From Hymenopellis radicata (taxonomy: Eukaryota; Basidiomycota; Agaricomycetes; Agaricales; Physalacriaceae), in assembly GCA_015501595.1 (NCBI GenBank), contig JADNRX010000160.1, positions 1 through 64,000 on the forward strand: a stretch of DNA of 64,000 nucleotides. The letters are read 5' to 3'. The translations under genes were made by a program, and so were the position numbers. Shown piece after piece: positions 11,252 to 22,706 of the stretch. Numbering within the stretch: position 1 is the stretch's first letter; each line of letters begins with the position of its first letter. Under the pieces are notes generated by a model. The model was not told the origin of the DNA. It saw nothing but the letters and a program-made list of their open reading frames with translations, and searched no databases.

Positions 11252-11999
11252 TTTATTCTCCGGCCTGCAAACAGTCAGTCAATCAGGTTATCGTCGAGCA
11301 GCACGACGGCGTACCTTGAGTGTCTTGAGGATTGTCCAAAGCTCGCCAACCGAAGACTAATCGACTTGTGACTCTGCTTCACGTAAGCAGCCACGATTGC
11401 CGCTTTCGGACAGCTGTACAGCTCGCCGTGGGAGAATCCGGAGCTTGCCGCCGCCTCTCAGATATATCTTGCGCACTTTTTGAACTGTTCTTTCTTCAAC
11501 AAGGTCGAATCTATTTTACCCCTCATTTCAACTGAACGGTGTGGCCGCTCCTTTCATCGCATACATCAAGTCAGCCCCTTTGAGATTGATCAAGACTAGT
11601 CTGCACAACGTTGCGCGTACCGCTACTCTTCCACTACCTCCACGTCTTACCAGTCGTCTACATCTACCTAAACGTCTCTCAGGACTTCACCCAGTGTAAT
11701 CTCTAACGAACATTGTACACAGTCTACCAAGTCGTTCATTTTGATCCATGTTGGTGAGTAGCTGTAGATGCATGCTTTCGAATTCTTGCTCACAGCTCTC
11801 GCTATCAGATGAACCCTCTGTGCATTAACTTCTGATGACTCGCATGTACCGAAATCGAATACGCCTTTTTGAAATGGTATGTTCAGTCGGTCACTCAGGC
11901 TCCGTCGAATCATTCCGGAAGTGAACTATACGAGCTAGACTTGTCACTTGAGCGGCTCATACCGACAAGGCGAATTTTGCGGTTACCACGGTTGCTAAA
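11252..11999. other. RPL19 upstream region, no further gene seen
   Basis: Contains the putative RPL19 promoter and 5' UTR intron. Short frames at 11332-11535 and 11668-11913 show no family signature. Confidence 0.4.
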
Positions 12000-12330
12000 G
12001 ATGCATAAACGCCCTTTGTAGCTGTTGCCAGTCCCTAAAAGTCACCATTGGTCCGCCTGGTCCAATTACGGATATAATTACCGATTCTTTGTCGACCATT
12101 CGAGGCTACACGTAGAGAATTTATGCCCATGGGATTCCTCGATACTTGCGCTGTCCTTAAAGACCATTGGCCGCCAAGTTCTCCCTTCGAATATTGGCGC
12201 CACACTTGTCCCGGTTCTCCAGAGATACCCACATAGTATCACACGCTGTCCGCTGCTCAAAGACATTCTAAATTGGATTACCATTTTACTGAAGAGGAAA
12301 TGTCACCCGCCGATCACAAATACTCAGAAC
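12000..12330 (+). repeat. Promoter-proximal repeat R, copy 2
   Basis: Diverged copy of the repeat at 17.6-18.1 kb. It starts at GATGCATAAACGCC and contains the GGCGCCACACTTGTCCC and TTACCATTTTACTGAAGAGG blocks. Here it abuts the truncated Helitron helicase rather than an HMG or F-box gene. Confidence 0.7.
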
Positions 12331-12373
12331 TTGGGAGGAGCCGACTGGCGTCGGCGGAACCCTTGCCAGACGT

Positions 12374-13447
12374 ATGAGAACAGAGATCGTTGTATTGTAC
12401 ATGGTAGGTAGTTTTTACAGCATTCCTGCACGAGACACGATCGAGCAAAAGATGGGACGCATGATATACGAGGAATTTACGATGCTTGTAATTCTGAAAG
12501 AGCAGATCAGAGTGATGGACGTCGGTTGGCGAACATTCCTCACTCACCTTCGGAACGGTCGTGTAGAAGACAGTGATGTTGCGATGTTGAAAGATCTCGT
12601 GATTAGTGATGGAAAAGGGCCGGACTACACAGAGGAAGCGTGGAGGGACATGTGTCTGGTTACGCCGCGTCACGCCGTACGGACGGAATGGAATCAAGAA
12701 GCGATTTGAAAAGATTGCAAGGATAACGGTCAACGCTTGTATGTATCACATGCGGAGGATACGACGGGTGGACGACCATTGACGTTGGCGGAACGATATG
12801 CAATGGCTTCAAGAAAGCCAGCGCAAGGAAAAAGGAGGAAGGGTGATCTGCCAGAAACGGTCCAAATTGCCATTGGAGCAAAGGTATTGGTGACACAAAA
12901 CATCGAGACAGACCTCGATATCGCTAATGGAACACGAGCGGAAATCGTGGACATCATATTGGATGAACGGGAACCAGCGATAGACGACAACGCGGTTGTT
13001 GTGGAATTGAAGTATCCGCCGGCCGGAATTTTGGTGAAACTGAAAAAGACGCGACTAAAACGACTTGCGGGTTTGGATGAACGCGTTGTACCAATACGAC
13101 CTGCGATACAGAAGATGAGAATTGGTATGGGTGGGCGGGGAAGGAAACAGAAAACACGCACCGTTATGCAGACCCAGTATCCCATTACACGCGCATACGC
13201 TTTCACCGATTACCGCTCGCAGGGGCAGACGATTGCCAGTGTTCTCGCCGACCTCGCAAAGCCGCCAAGCGGACGGTTAAGTTTGTTCAACATGTACGTT
13301 GCACTATCACGGAGTTCCGGTCGCAAGACGATTCGATTATTGGGCGATATTGACGTAGACACGTTGAAGGGAGGACATGATGTTGAATTGATGCAGGAAG
13401 ATGAGAGACTAGAGATGTTGAATGATGACACGAAACAAAGATGGTAG
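12374..13447 (+). pseudogene. Helitron-type PIF1-like helicase, C-terminal part
   Basis: One reading frame encodes the C-terminal third of a Helitron-type helicase. Signatures in order are VILKEQIRVMD, LVTPRHAVRTEWNQEA, GRPLTLAERYA, DLPETVQIAIGAKVLVT, NIETDLDIANGTRAEIVDI, AYAFTDYRSQGQT and LFNMYVALSRSSGR. The last blocks match helicase motifs V and VI of the RecD/PIF1 group. A TGA at 12707-12709 interrupts the frame in the middle of a conserved segment, with no shift on either side. The Rep/HUH nuclease and the front of the helicase are missing, apparently cut off at the repeat that ends near 12330. This is a dead, 5'-truncated copy. Confidence 0.85.
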
Positions 13448-13646
13448 AAATTACACGCACACACGATTGAAATCACATTGGATGATGAGAACGCGGGCGG
13501 AAGAGTAAAAGATACGCAGAGAGAGGGGCTGTGAGATGTGTTTGCACATGTTTATGATTTAACATGAAAAGTGGGACAATAAGACCGAAGAGAACCCTTG
13601 TCTAGCAAGGGAACCCCCTCGAGCGCGGTCAGATCCCCAGTCCACA

Positions 13647-15025
13647 ATGAGCAATTCCTTCGGATATGGCATTGGCGGCATCCAGGCCCCAAAACTGGAA
13701 TCAACTGCACTCCCCGTCTTCGGTAACGTCGCCATCTACCACCCGGGTTATGAACCACCCAAGCTGCTACTGATGCTACCCGCATTTTGCTCGCCTTCAA
13801 GCGACTTTGGCGTCCCTTTCTCCTTGGTGATGGATGCGTCTCGGATTATAGCCAACAACCAGGATGGAACTCTCCGCGTGCTCGGCACCAATGACGACCT
13901 GACCCCTCCCGATGCTCTCTCCCTGCTACCACCGGGCAAATACGAATACCGCGTCATAGGAGGAGAAGCGTACGCCATCCGACGTCCGTGTCTTCGAATT
14001 CGGTTTCTAACATCTTTGACGCAGCGGCTACGCGATTTGTACATCTTTTCGCGCTTGGCGGGCGCCCAGCGTCCTGCCTGCACATTGGGATGTCACAGCC
14101 ATGGGAGCTAAAGATTTCTCAACATTCTCAGCGTCCAATGGCTCGGACTACAGTACCATGGTGAAGGCGGACGACCACCTGTGTATCGTGACGGGGGATA
14201 CAAGCCGTCTACAGAGCAGTCACATGGTCCCCAAGGGAGAGGAAGAGTGGGTGCGTTACGTTACGTGGTTACTCTTCAAGACTCTTGTCATTCATCCAAA
14301 TACCAGTGGGACAACAACGACATGAACTTTGTAACATCAAATTACGAAGGGATAAATTCCCCGTCAAACTGCCTCACGATGCGGGCCGACCTCAACGGCC
14401 CAGGTATGGATGAGGGACAGTTCGTTTTCGCTCCGTATGGAGGGACGGCTGTCTGTGTATGCATGAGTCCTTATTTTTGGGACTTTGCAGCCGCCTATCA
14501 TCTCCGCGCCGTGGAGATTCCATCCCGTATCCACCCCATGTACATGTATGCAAGGTTCGCTTGGAACCTGTTTAAAACGGCGAAGGAGATTCTTCGTACC
14601 TTCCGAAAGGGCAATAATGTTGCGATCATCGAAGAGCCGACCTCAAATGAGCAAGACGGCGGAACTGATGATGAACTAACTGATGGCTCAGATGATACTG
14701 CGCTCGAGTCTCCTCCTCCTCCCTTGAATGTTTGTCGGTGGACGGAACGTGATCTCAAAGTGGCTGAGGAGCTGGATGCTGAGCTCAGTAGTCGACCTCT
14801 CGGTAAGCTTCAATGAGATGGATCCTTCATTCATTCCTGGCCAGCTCACAGTGGCCCCTTGCAGCACGCTATGAGGAGGCAACGGGTTTATACCCCGGAT
14901 TTTCGAAGGCGATGCGCCTTGCACACGAGTACCGGCAGGAGCACCCTGAGGTCTCTGCGGTGGTGCGTGCACGGGTTGCTCATGTGTGGGAGGATGACGA
15001 CGAACAGCGGCTAGACTCAGACTGA
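13647..15025 (+). CDS. HNH_2-like basidiomycete protein, copy B
   Basis: Four exons: 13647..13969, 14025..14250, 14307..14802, 14865..15025, giving 401 aa. Exon 1 and exon 2 lengths and all intron phases equal those of copy A. The domain reads VKADDHLCIVTGD, then SSHMVPKGEEEWW, NCLTMRADLN, FVFAPYG, YHLRAVEIPSRI and RFAWNLF, with YPGFSKAMRLAHEYRQEHP near the C-terminus. This copy keeps the first His (SHMVP), but like copy A has Asn in place of the final His (ADLN). It may therefore bind DNA or metal without cutting, or use a different residue. An acidic linker (about residues 290-330) separates the core from the conserved tail. Function is unknown; the family is typically multi-copy in Agaricomycetes. 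Confidence 0.85.
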
Positions 15026-15467
15026 CTGGAGATATGATACTTGCTTTACTCTCAACTTGTTTTGATGCGCTTCTTGTGTTCTTCATTGTCCAGCCCATCT
15101 TGACCCAAATCCTTTGTACCCATCCATCAATGTTGATATGATAGTGCAGGTATGTATTGTTTTGGCGGCAAGATATAGCAGTTTAGCCTAGATGCTGGCG
15201 TAGGCGAGGAAGCTGGCTTCGGAGCGACGAGGAAGACGCTTCCGGAATAGTGTAGCGACTTACGAGGCTTGTATCCATGGATACGCAGCGGTAGGCGCAC
15301 TTGGAACAACCAAGGTCCTTGGTGTTCGAGCGACGCGTTCATTAAATTGATCACATGATCCAGCTTGGCTTCTAAGTTTTGTTTGGCGGAGGCGGATATC
15401 ACAACTTCTCATTCTCAAGTTCTACGTCGCCACCACCACCCCTGGGCCCTGACTCCCCCCCAAAAAA
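15026..15467. other. Intergenic
   Basis: No gene recognised between HNH-like copy B and the CAND1-like fragment. Confidence 0.4.
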
Positions 15468-16345
15468 ATGACGAAGACATACCTCATGAACAGCCTCATC
15501 GAAGAGGTTAGCTCTTCGCTACGACTTAGACCGGCATTAACAGCTTTACAGATGCAGTCGCCAGACCAAAATTTTCGGTGGGTTGAGGCGTCTGAAGCGA
15601 AGGTGTTGAACCAGGTCCTGTCGTTGGTGGAGGACAAGATATCCGAGGTGAAGAGTCAAATTGTACGTGTTTATTGCGATGTAGCCGTGCTTTACTGACG
15701 AGGCTGTAGCAGCTAATCAAGATTCAATTATCCGGGAGCCATGCGTGATATTTCTGCGCTAGGTACGTAGTTGAATGACGACGGACGACTGTTACTGACG
15801 TGGACTGCAGCGTGCAGAGCTGCCCTCGGATGGGACTGGCAGGATCGCCTGACGCCAAAACTACTGGGTCAGATCCAAAATGTATGCCATTCAAGCGCTA
15901 GTCTGTACCCTCTAACAGATAGAAGCACTCTTTCAGACACTTTCAATGCTGTCCATCCTCATCGTCCGTTTTCCTACGCACTTGGCCACTGCAACAATTG
16001 ACTCTCAACCCCGAAGCCGCGCCCTATTTGTCATCGTGTATTCAAGTCGGCACCCAGGATATCAAGTTTGATTCCAACTAATACTATGCTGTCGACGACA
16101 ACGAAGATGAGGAGATGGCCGACGCGGACGATGATGAAGATGACGGTGATGCCCAAGACGAGTATGTGCACTAGACATTTTTGAAATCCTCCTCATCAGC
16201 TTTAGGTACTCCGATGACGAGGACATGAAGTCGCGCCCTATTTGTCGTCGTGTATACAAGTCGGCACCCAGTATATCAAGTTTGATCCCCACTATGCTGT
16301 CGACGACGACGAAGATGAGGTGATGGCCGACGCGGACGTAAGCGT
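15468..16345 (+). pseudogene. CAND1/TIP120-like fragment, degenerate
   Basis: Scattered blocks match the N-terminal part of CAND1, the cullin-associated NEDD8-dissociated HEAT-repeat protein. They are MTKTYLMNSLIEE and KVLNQVLSLVEDKISEVKSQI at 15468-15670, TPKLLGQIQN near 15855, then (in other frames) a TLSMLSILIVRFPTHLATATI-like block, and the acidic insert YLSSCIQVG followed by FDPHYAVDDDEDEVMADAD. The acidic segment occurs twice as a tandem duplication (16017-16150 and 16228-16345), the first copy with an extra in-frame stop. The frame changes several times. The block order matches CAND1, but the C-terminal two thirds are absent. Confidence 0.75.
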
Positions 16346-17324
16346 AGTAGTCTTCGTCTATCCACACGGGAAGGAACGACTAAAACCCCGGACAGCTCAT
16401 GGCTCATTTTATCAGGGCACTCTAATTATCTCTGCGCTGATTCTCATAGGGGCCAGCTTCCACAAGACCGAACGAAGCCGCCGCTTGTGTTCCATAACTT
16501 CCATTTCCTACCCTTCATTGGATCTGGTATGAACTTTTCTCTTGTTCGGCCACAACGTCTTACGCGGCGTGCAGGGAAACAACTGCGCTTGATACCCTTG
16601 TGCAGTTCAGCACGGCGGAAGATGACTTCTCAGATGATAGTAGTCATGGGCGGCGGCACTGATGTTGAGGATGCGACACGCAACAGGGCAGATGCCAACC
16701 AATCGAAAGGTAGTTATTTTATTCAACGTACCAAATCTCTCTTCTGACGGTGGTGGGGTAGATCGAGGATTTGAAAATAAGGAATCGTTGCTTGCTATCA
16801 ACGCAACGTTAGAAGTGGAGCGTGATGAGATGGAGCAGGTGGGGAGGTGATGGAAATACGCGATTCAAAGCGTAAATTGCGCGCCTCATCCTTCCTCCGC
16901 GCGCCGTCAAATCATCCGTGGATACTAACAAGGATGATGCGGAAGATGAAGATGACAATGACGAGAATGAGGCACATTAGGAAGGTGCGAAGAGAGTATG
17001 ATCAAGGGCGATGAGTCTTACAGTTACTAGACGGTTTGGCGAAGACAGGAAGGCGCGCGTTTACGTTGCCTGCCAGTATTTCACAACTCTCACCTTCGGC
17101 AATGACGTGGTGGTCTTCAATGATCTCGACGGCGACCGGTGCCTTTAGGGAGGGCCGCAATCAACAATGTCGTTTCCCAGCACGGCACGCAATTGTCAGA
17201 GCAAGACGAGACATTGGCAAGCACGAGCATTGTAGACGCTCTTCAAAAAGGTCGACTAGCCGAAAATCGAACATCTTGGGGGCCGTCATTCTTTGTCCCT
17301 CCACAAAACTAAAAATGTAGCATA
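16346..17324. other. No gene recognised
   Basis: Fragmented low-information open frames follow the CAND1-like relic. The blocks near 16350-16450 match 10240-10345 in reverse orientation. Confidence 0.35.
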
Positions 17325-17559
17325 TACCTCTCCTAAGGCTTAGTCGATATCCGCGAATTTGCATGCTGGGGTCTCCGACGAATGGTATATGCCAGATTGA
17401 AGGTCTTGCTTTTCAATCCGTGTTCGTGAATTCTTTTCCTCTATTTATTCGTGCTTACTGATACTACTTTGTACACGATATTAGGCGAACGCAATAATAT
17501 TTCCCGAGTCATGAAATCTCTTCAAAGTAGATCGACCTGTTGATGTAAGGAATAAGTAT

Positions 17560-18125
17560 GCCTGTGGGTGACTTTCTTCGCCGATTCATTCTGTAGTGAC
17601 TCTACTAAGCAGATTACGGCGATAGCACCGACAATGCGAACTGCGCGGGCAAACAGGCGGTGCCTGCCATATGGACGTGGTTGCTATGCAGATGCATAAA
17701 CGCCTTTGTAGCCATTGCCAGCCCCCGGAATTCGCATTGTCTGCCATTGACTTGCCGTGAAGCCGCCTGGTCCGACTACGGACACATTTACATATTCTCT
17801 GCCGTCATTTCCAGGCGCCGCGGAGGGGATTCATGTCCACGAGTCAGATTGCTCCAAGTCGATACTGGCGATGTCCTTCACAACCATCGGCCTCCAACTA
17901 CCCACTTTGAATACTGGCGCCACACTTGTCCCGGCGATACCCCGTGCATACATTGGCCCCCAATAATATCACACGCGCCGTCCCTCGTTCAGGGACGTCC
18001 TGAACTGGATTACCATTTTACTGAAGAGGCAATTTCACCCGCCTATTGTTCTCCCAATGCGGTAATAGGTCACTGGCAGCAATTCTGCCATTCAGGGTCC
18101 CATTCCATTGTCCACACTATAATAT
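17560..18125 (+). repeat. Promoter-proximal repeat R, copy 3
   Basis: Longest copy of repeat R. It ends about 90 bp before the HMG-like copy 2 start and contains a TATA-like CACTATAATATG shortly before that start. It corresponds to R copy 1 in the inverted arm. Confidence 0.7.
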
Positions 18126-18212
18126 GTCGTGGCAGCGCTGAGTAGACCACTCTCTCTCCCTCGTCCATTATCTGGGTTGTCGAATTATTGCCCTTTCTCG
18201 AATCTCACCATC

Positions 18213-19540
18213 ATGGCTCGGGCACGCCGCGAATCCAGAAGCAAGGCGAATGGCTCGACGCGTCGTAGACGCGCTGCTGCCAAGAAAGCGACAAAGGCTC
18301 AAATCGCACCTCCGCCTGCTCCGAGTCCTAGCCAGAGCGATGACTCCAACGCCACCCCACGCGTCATACATCTCGAGGACCTCGTAGCCACAGACGACCT
18401 CTCCAGAGTCGAATTTCTCCCCGCTGGCTACGTGCCGCGCCGCCCGAACAATGGGTACTTCAAGTATCTCGAAATATGCGCTCGACAGCCTAGCCATGGC
18501 GTTCGCGTAGCCCAGAGGACCGTGGTACAGGGACATGCCAGAAAGTGGAATGAACTTGAGCCAGAAGAGCAAAAGATATACAAGGAGATAGCGGAGGCGG
18601 AGACGGTGATCGTCAAGGCCCGGTTCCCCGACTACAAGTACGCTGTGGGCGCGAAGGATAGGATGTCGCGGAACGAGTGGGAGGAGTGTGTGGACGCCAA
18701 TGGGGTCCATGTGCCGCGCGAGTGGAGTGTGGAGACAGACCATCTGTTCGCTGTGGATGCGAATGGTGCGCTGCGTTTTACTGGTGAGCCACCAGTGTAC
18801 GTGAACTCGGACTCGGACAATTCTCCTGGGCCTGAGACTCCCACCAACGAAGTGCAGTCATTCAATGGCTATCCCTATCCGACGTCCTTTGAAGCCATTC
18901 AATACTGTAGTGTTTCAACCGTAACTTCACAGCCTGTGACCCGTTATGGTCTGAAGTTACAGCGAACAGCTTCACAGACCCTTAAATTGCCTTATTTGAA
19001 CAGTCCCGCCTATGGCGGGACCTGAAATTTCCTTATTTGGAGGCTCGTGCCTGGCCAAAGTGGTCCGTGACCCGTTATGGTGTATATATAGCTTCACTTC
19101 AAAGACCCCCGTGACCCGTTATGTGAATTTGCGGTCGAAACGCTACAGTACCAGCCGTCGACGGAGCAATATTCATCCTCGTCGGAGTCGTCACCCTCCC
19201 CGTCCTTCTCCTCTTGGTCGCCCAATACCCTCTCTCAGGAATTCGCTGGAGCACACTTAAACCCATACTCATCCTCGCCATTCATATACAACTCCTACAC
19301 ACCTTTAACTGGTGCGCCGTATTTCGCGGGATCCTCCCACATGGCCAAGCAGCCTACTTCCTCATCGTCTATCTATGACTTGCTTCTGGAGCTGAATGCC
19401 CAGGAGTGCTACGGCGAGACAGGAGTGAGTAATACTTCTTTTGCTCTCAGTTTCCAATCATTGATCGCACTTGTTAGATTGACGCGTATTACGCGAATGT
19501 GGATTTCGCATCTGCATTCGATTATTCTCTGTCCCTGTGA
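18213..19540 (+). pseudogene. HMG-box-like protein, copy 2, split by a MITE
   Basis: The 5' part is open from MARARRESRSKANGS through the HMG-box-like core (RPNNGYFKYLE, RKWNELEPEEQKIYKEIAEAE, RFPDYKYAVGAKDRMSR). It continues to FEAIQY, where a 244-bp TA-MITE at 18905-19148 interrupts the frame and adds a stop near 19025. After the MITE the protein resumes with QPSTEQYSSSSESS and ends LELNAQECYGETG, an intron with a GTGAGT donor, and a last exon ending FDYSLSL at 19540. Unless the MITE is spliced out, the product is truncated. The HMG-like core itself is intact, so a truncated DNA-binding protein remains possible. Confidence 0.75.
18905..19148 (+). mobile_element. TA-MITE in HMG-like copy 2
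   Basis: 244 bp. Terminal inverted repeats read CTGTAGTGTTTCAACCG and, from the other end, CTGTAGCGTTTCGACCG. It is flanked by TA on both sides (18903-18904 and 19149-19150). The paralogous locus near 8.46 kb has one TA at the same point (ATTCAATACCAG), proving insertion with TA duplication, as in Tc1/mariner-type elements. The interior carries repeated GTGACCCGTTATG motifs and a CCCGCC..GGCGGG hairpin. It has no coding capacity. Confidence 0.92.
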
Positions 19541-19599
19541 TTCCCCGTACGGTTACTTATTGTTTAAGTATACGTATATTTACTATGGACAGAGCTAGT

Positions 19600-20672
19600 T
19601 AGAGACCTCAACGACTCAAACCCGGGTCAGATCCGCGATCCATCACGCGAGTACCCGTGGCCAAAAGTGCTGATCCGTGATCCTTATCTGATCCGACCCG
19701 CCACGGATTACGGATCAAGACGAGTCGGATCACCGAGATCCCCGAGCGAGTCGAGTACTCGAGTAAACTCGAGTAATTCACTGCCCAAATCTATTCATGC
19801 GCAATGAGTATCCCCGGGCAATGGCACGGGGACACTCAGTCGTGCATGATGCAGACTGGAGAGTGGTGGTGAGAGTGGATGAGGAGGTGGTGGTGGTGGA
19901 GATGGTGATGGTGTTGGTGGAGGTGGTGGTGTGGGTGGTGAAGGTGGTGGAGGTGGTGGTGTGGGTGGTGGAGGTGGTGGAGGTGATGGTGTGAGTGATG
20001 GTCTGTGCCATCCGCGACGGCGCACTCACCGTGTCACTGCGCCGCGGCCCGCCACCCCATCCGTCGTCCATCCATGGCGTCCGTCCATGGCGTCCGTCCA
20101 TCGTCGTCTTCACCCCATCCCCGCTGTCGTCCCATCTCCGTCGTCGTCGTTATCCGGGTCGGCGCTGTCGTGAAAGTCGTCTGTTGCTGCTGGCGCAGAG
20201 ACAGCAGCAGCGGGTCCGGCACGAAGCCAAGACCAAAATCCACACCCCACAAGCTGCCTGACGGTCGTCAGAGCAGCAGTGGCGACGATCGTCGCTCACT
20301 GGGTGGTGGTGGTGGTGGCTGGAGAGAGAGACAACAGAGATCGAGCCAGCGATCAGACGCTGACGCGGCCTCTCGGCAATCGCCGGATCGTGAGAATCCA
20401 TAAGAAATTCACGCGTACGGCTCATTTGGGCGAAGCAAGGGCCCGTTTGACTTGGTAAAAATTTGTAAATTAAGTTAAAATATATCTCTAAATATTCACG
20501 AGTCAACGCGAGTACTCGCGACGAGTACTCGCGCCTCCAGAGGCTGATCCGCGATCCATGTGCGATTCGACCCGTCACGGGTCTACGGATCAAACGGATC
20601 GGATCTCCGAGATGCCCGAGCGGATCGAGTATGGGTAAACCCGCGTGATCCGCTGACTCGTTGAGGTCTCTA
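19600..20672 (+). mobile_element. hAT-like non-autonomous element with GATCCG/GAGTACTC motifs
   Basis: 1073 bp. Ends TAGAGACCTCAACGA and, from the other side, the same sequence. The 8-bp target duplication GAGCTAGT lies at 19592-19599 and 20673-20680. The left arm of the inverted duplication (near 8020) has a single GAGCTAGT, so the empty site is preserved. Subterminal regions are rich in GATCCGCGATC, CGAGTACTCG and CTCGAGT palindromes. The centre holds a GGTGGT-type microsatellite (about 19855-19990). No transposase is present. Confidence 0.93.
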
Positions 20673-20835
20673 GAGCTAGTATACCCATTCCCAAGGACTC
20701 GTTTCTGTACTACTACCCATCCATCATCATTCCTCCTCACCGCCGTCGCTGTCGAGTTGCTCCAGCTTGTACTTGCTATCTGTTGTTGTTGTGCTCTCAC
20801 TGTACTGTTTTGTGATATTGCTTGTGTTGTACTGC

Positions 20836-21147
20836 CTGTAGGTACCAAGCATGAAGACACTGTCGGATTACGCTCGTCACCGCAGAAACAAATTAAATTT
20901 CTGCAGTGGTGAATTGCAGGAGACGATACTGCCTGTGATCCTGAATAATACTACAAAGTCAAGCAAAGGCAAGTGTGGCGCTGTTACGGTAATCGTGATG
21001 ATGGATTCGATCCGATTAAATAGTTAACAGAAAGACACAGAAAGCGAGCGGCATCGGCATAGGCATAGACACCAGACCAAAAATAATAATAATATACAAC
21101 AGGGTGAAAGTGAAACTCCTCTAACTCTTACCACCAGTGGACTCCCA
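20836..21147. other. Intergenic
   Basis: No gene recognised between the inverted-arm end and the F-box gene 3' end. Confidence 0.4.
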
Positions 21148-21850
21148 TCAAGAGGTGACTCCCGCTGATCCGTGATGCACAACAACCTTCCTAGCAAGGT
21201 TCGTCCCATTCCAGTCTTCCTTCTCCCACTGCTCCGGACTAACAAGCGGGAACGTCAGCCGCAGCACATCCACCGGCGTGCCACCCACATAAACCCTCCT
21301 GCCATCCTCCCCCTGCACAACATATCTCTCGACGCACTCGCTCAAATACTGCAGAACGCTGCGATGCGCCTGGTCGTCCGTGTCCACCTCGAAGCACAGT
21401 TCTTTCGCATTGGCGAGAACAATTGGAATCGGCGGCATCTCCTCTGTGCGATAATCCTTGGGGATCATGTCCAGCTGAGAACAGAGCATCCTCATGAGCA
21501 GGAACTCGTTCGGGTTGTCAATGCGGACCTTTGTCGCGTTCTTCAACCGCTGGAGAAGCTGGAACGGGACGGGAAGTGATGCCAATTCGACCATGCCCGT
21601 CTCCTCCTCCTCCTCCGTAGGGACATACATTGGCAGCGGGCCAAACTGGGCTCCGCGGATGGTGAAATCCTCAATCTGGGCGAAGGGAAAGGAGCTTAGG
21701 AGAGTGGCGAAGGACCTTAGTGTGTCGCTGTAGATCATGAATTCCTCTGCAACATCGGGATCCCACATGTTGATGTTGAGGATGTAGAGCCGCTTCAAAG
21801 CGGGCACGAGGAAGTTGGATTGGAATACCTCGAGCTCAACAGGCATCGTA

Positions 21851-22103
21851 CTGTACCGTTTCGACCCCAAGTTCGCATAACGCGTCACGCGGGCCTGAGA
21901 ACCGAACTTAGCCTAAACCATAACACATCACGGACCGCAAATCCAGGGTCAAATCGCCCAAAACGGCAAAAATTTCGGTCCCGCCTACGGCGGGACGTCC
22001 AAGTATAGTAATTTGGACCCTTGTGCCTGGCTACGAACTTGTTCCATATAAGTTCATAGCATAACGCGTCACAGGCCGCGAACCTACGGTCAAAACGGTA
22101 CAG
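21851..22103 (-). mobile_element. TA-MITE in the F-box gene
   Basis: 253 bp. Terminal repeats CTGTACCGTTTCGACC and CTGTACCGTTTTGACC, flanked by TA at 21849-21850 and 22104-22105. It has the same plan as the MITE at 18905-19148, with a GTCCCGCC..GGCGGGAC hairpin in the middle and repeated ATAACGCGTCAC or ACGGACCGCAAA motifs. Confidence 0.88.
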
Positions 22104-22290
22104 TATACTGCACTCTCAAATTCAGCAGGTTGACGAGGACAACGGGCAGCCTGAGGAGGTCCTTTCCTTCCGGAAGGAGGTACGGCAGAGAGCCCGTCAA
22201 GTCGAGAGATGTGACTGTCACACTGCTCATCTGCAACACCCTCCGTAGCTGCGCCACAGTCGGACGAGCACCCAATGGCAGCTTCGCAAT

Positions 22291-22706
22291 TAGAGCATGA
22301 CACGAGTTTGGGCTGGCGCAGGTAACTCGCAGGTAACCTGCGACTCGCGACTCGCGACCCGGGTTTGCGCAAGTCGCAGGTTCGAGGTTGGAGCATTCCG
22401 CAAGTACTTGCGCAGGTTCCGGTAGTCAGTTAAGATATAATATTATGCATATAACCTATGTTATACATATGAATATGATTCAACAGAGTTGCAATAGGCT
22501 ATAGAGATGATGTTTGCACTAGTTTGACCTCAGTTGAAGGGGATATGAGTGGGTTATAGCTCAAAACTCGTCAAAAACTCGCAAACTCGCGAGTTTTAGA
22601 CCCGCGACTCGCAAGTTTGAGACAAGTCGCAAGTCCGGACTTCAGATACGCAAACTCGCGCAAACTCGACCCGCCGGACCCGGGTTTAGACTCGTGGCAT
22701 GCTCTA
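22291..22706 (-). mobile_element. hAT-like MITE with ACTCGCGAGT motifs in the F-box gene
   Basis: 416 bp. Ends TAGAGCATGACACGAGTT and TAGAGCATGCCACGAGTC. The 8-bp target duplication TTCGCAAT lies at 22283-22290 and 22707-22714. The TAGAGC start and 8-bp duplication fit the hAT superfamily. Subterminal zones repeat ACTCGCGAG, CGCGACTCGC and GCAAGTACTTGC. Removing the element leaves an open F-box frame. Confidence 0.93.

Larger units (their letters stand above)
16330..20835 (+). repeat. Right arm of the inverted duplication
   Basis: Reverse-complement counterpart of 7868-10345. After the split it gained two insertions that are absent from the left arm: a TA-MITE at 18905-19148 and a hAT-like element at 19600-20672. 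Both empty sites are preserved in the left arm. Confidence 0.8.

Noticed and set aside
11668..11913. 81-codon minus-strand frame upstream of RPL19
   Set aside because: No family signature and no splice-consistent extension; probably random.
19855..19990. Glycine-rich coding sequence or CRISPR-like array
   Set aside because: Simple GGTGGT/GGTGGA microsatellite within a hAT-like element; no regular spacers. No CRISPR array was seen anywhere, as expected in a fungus.
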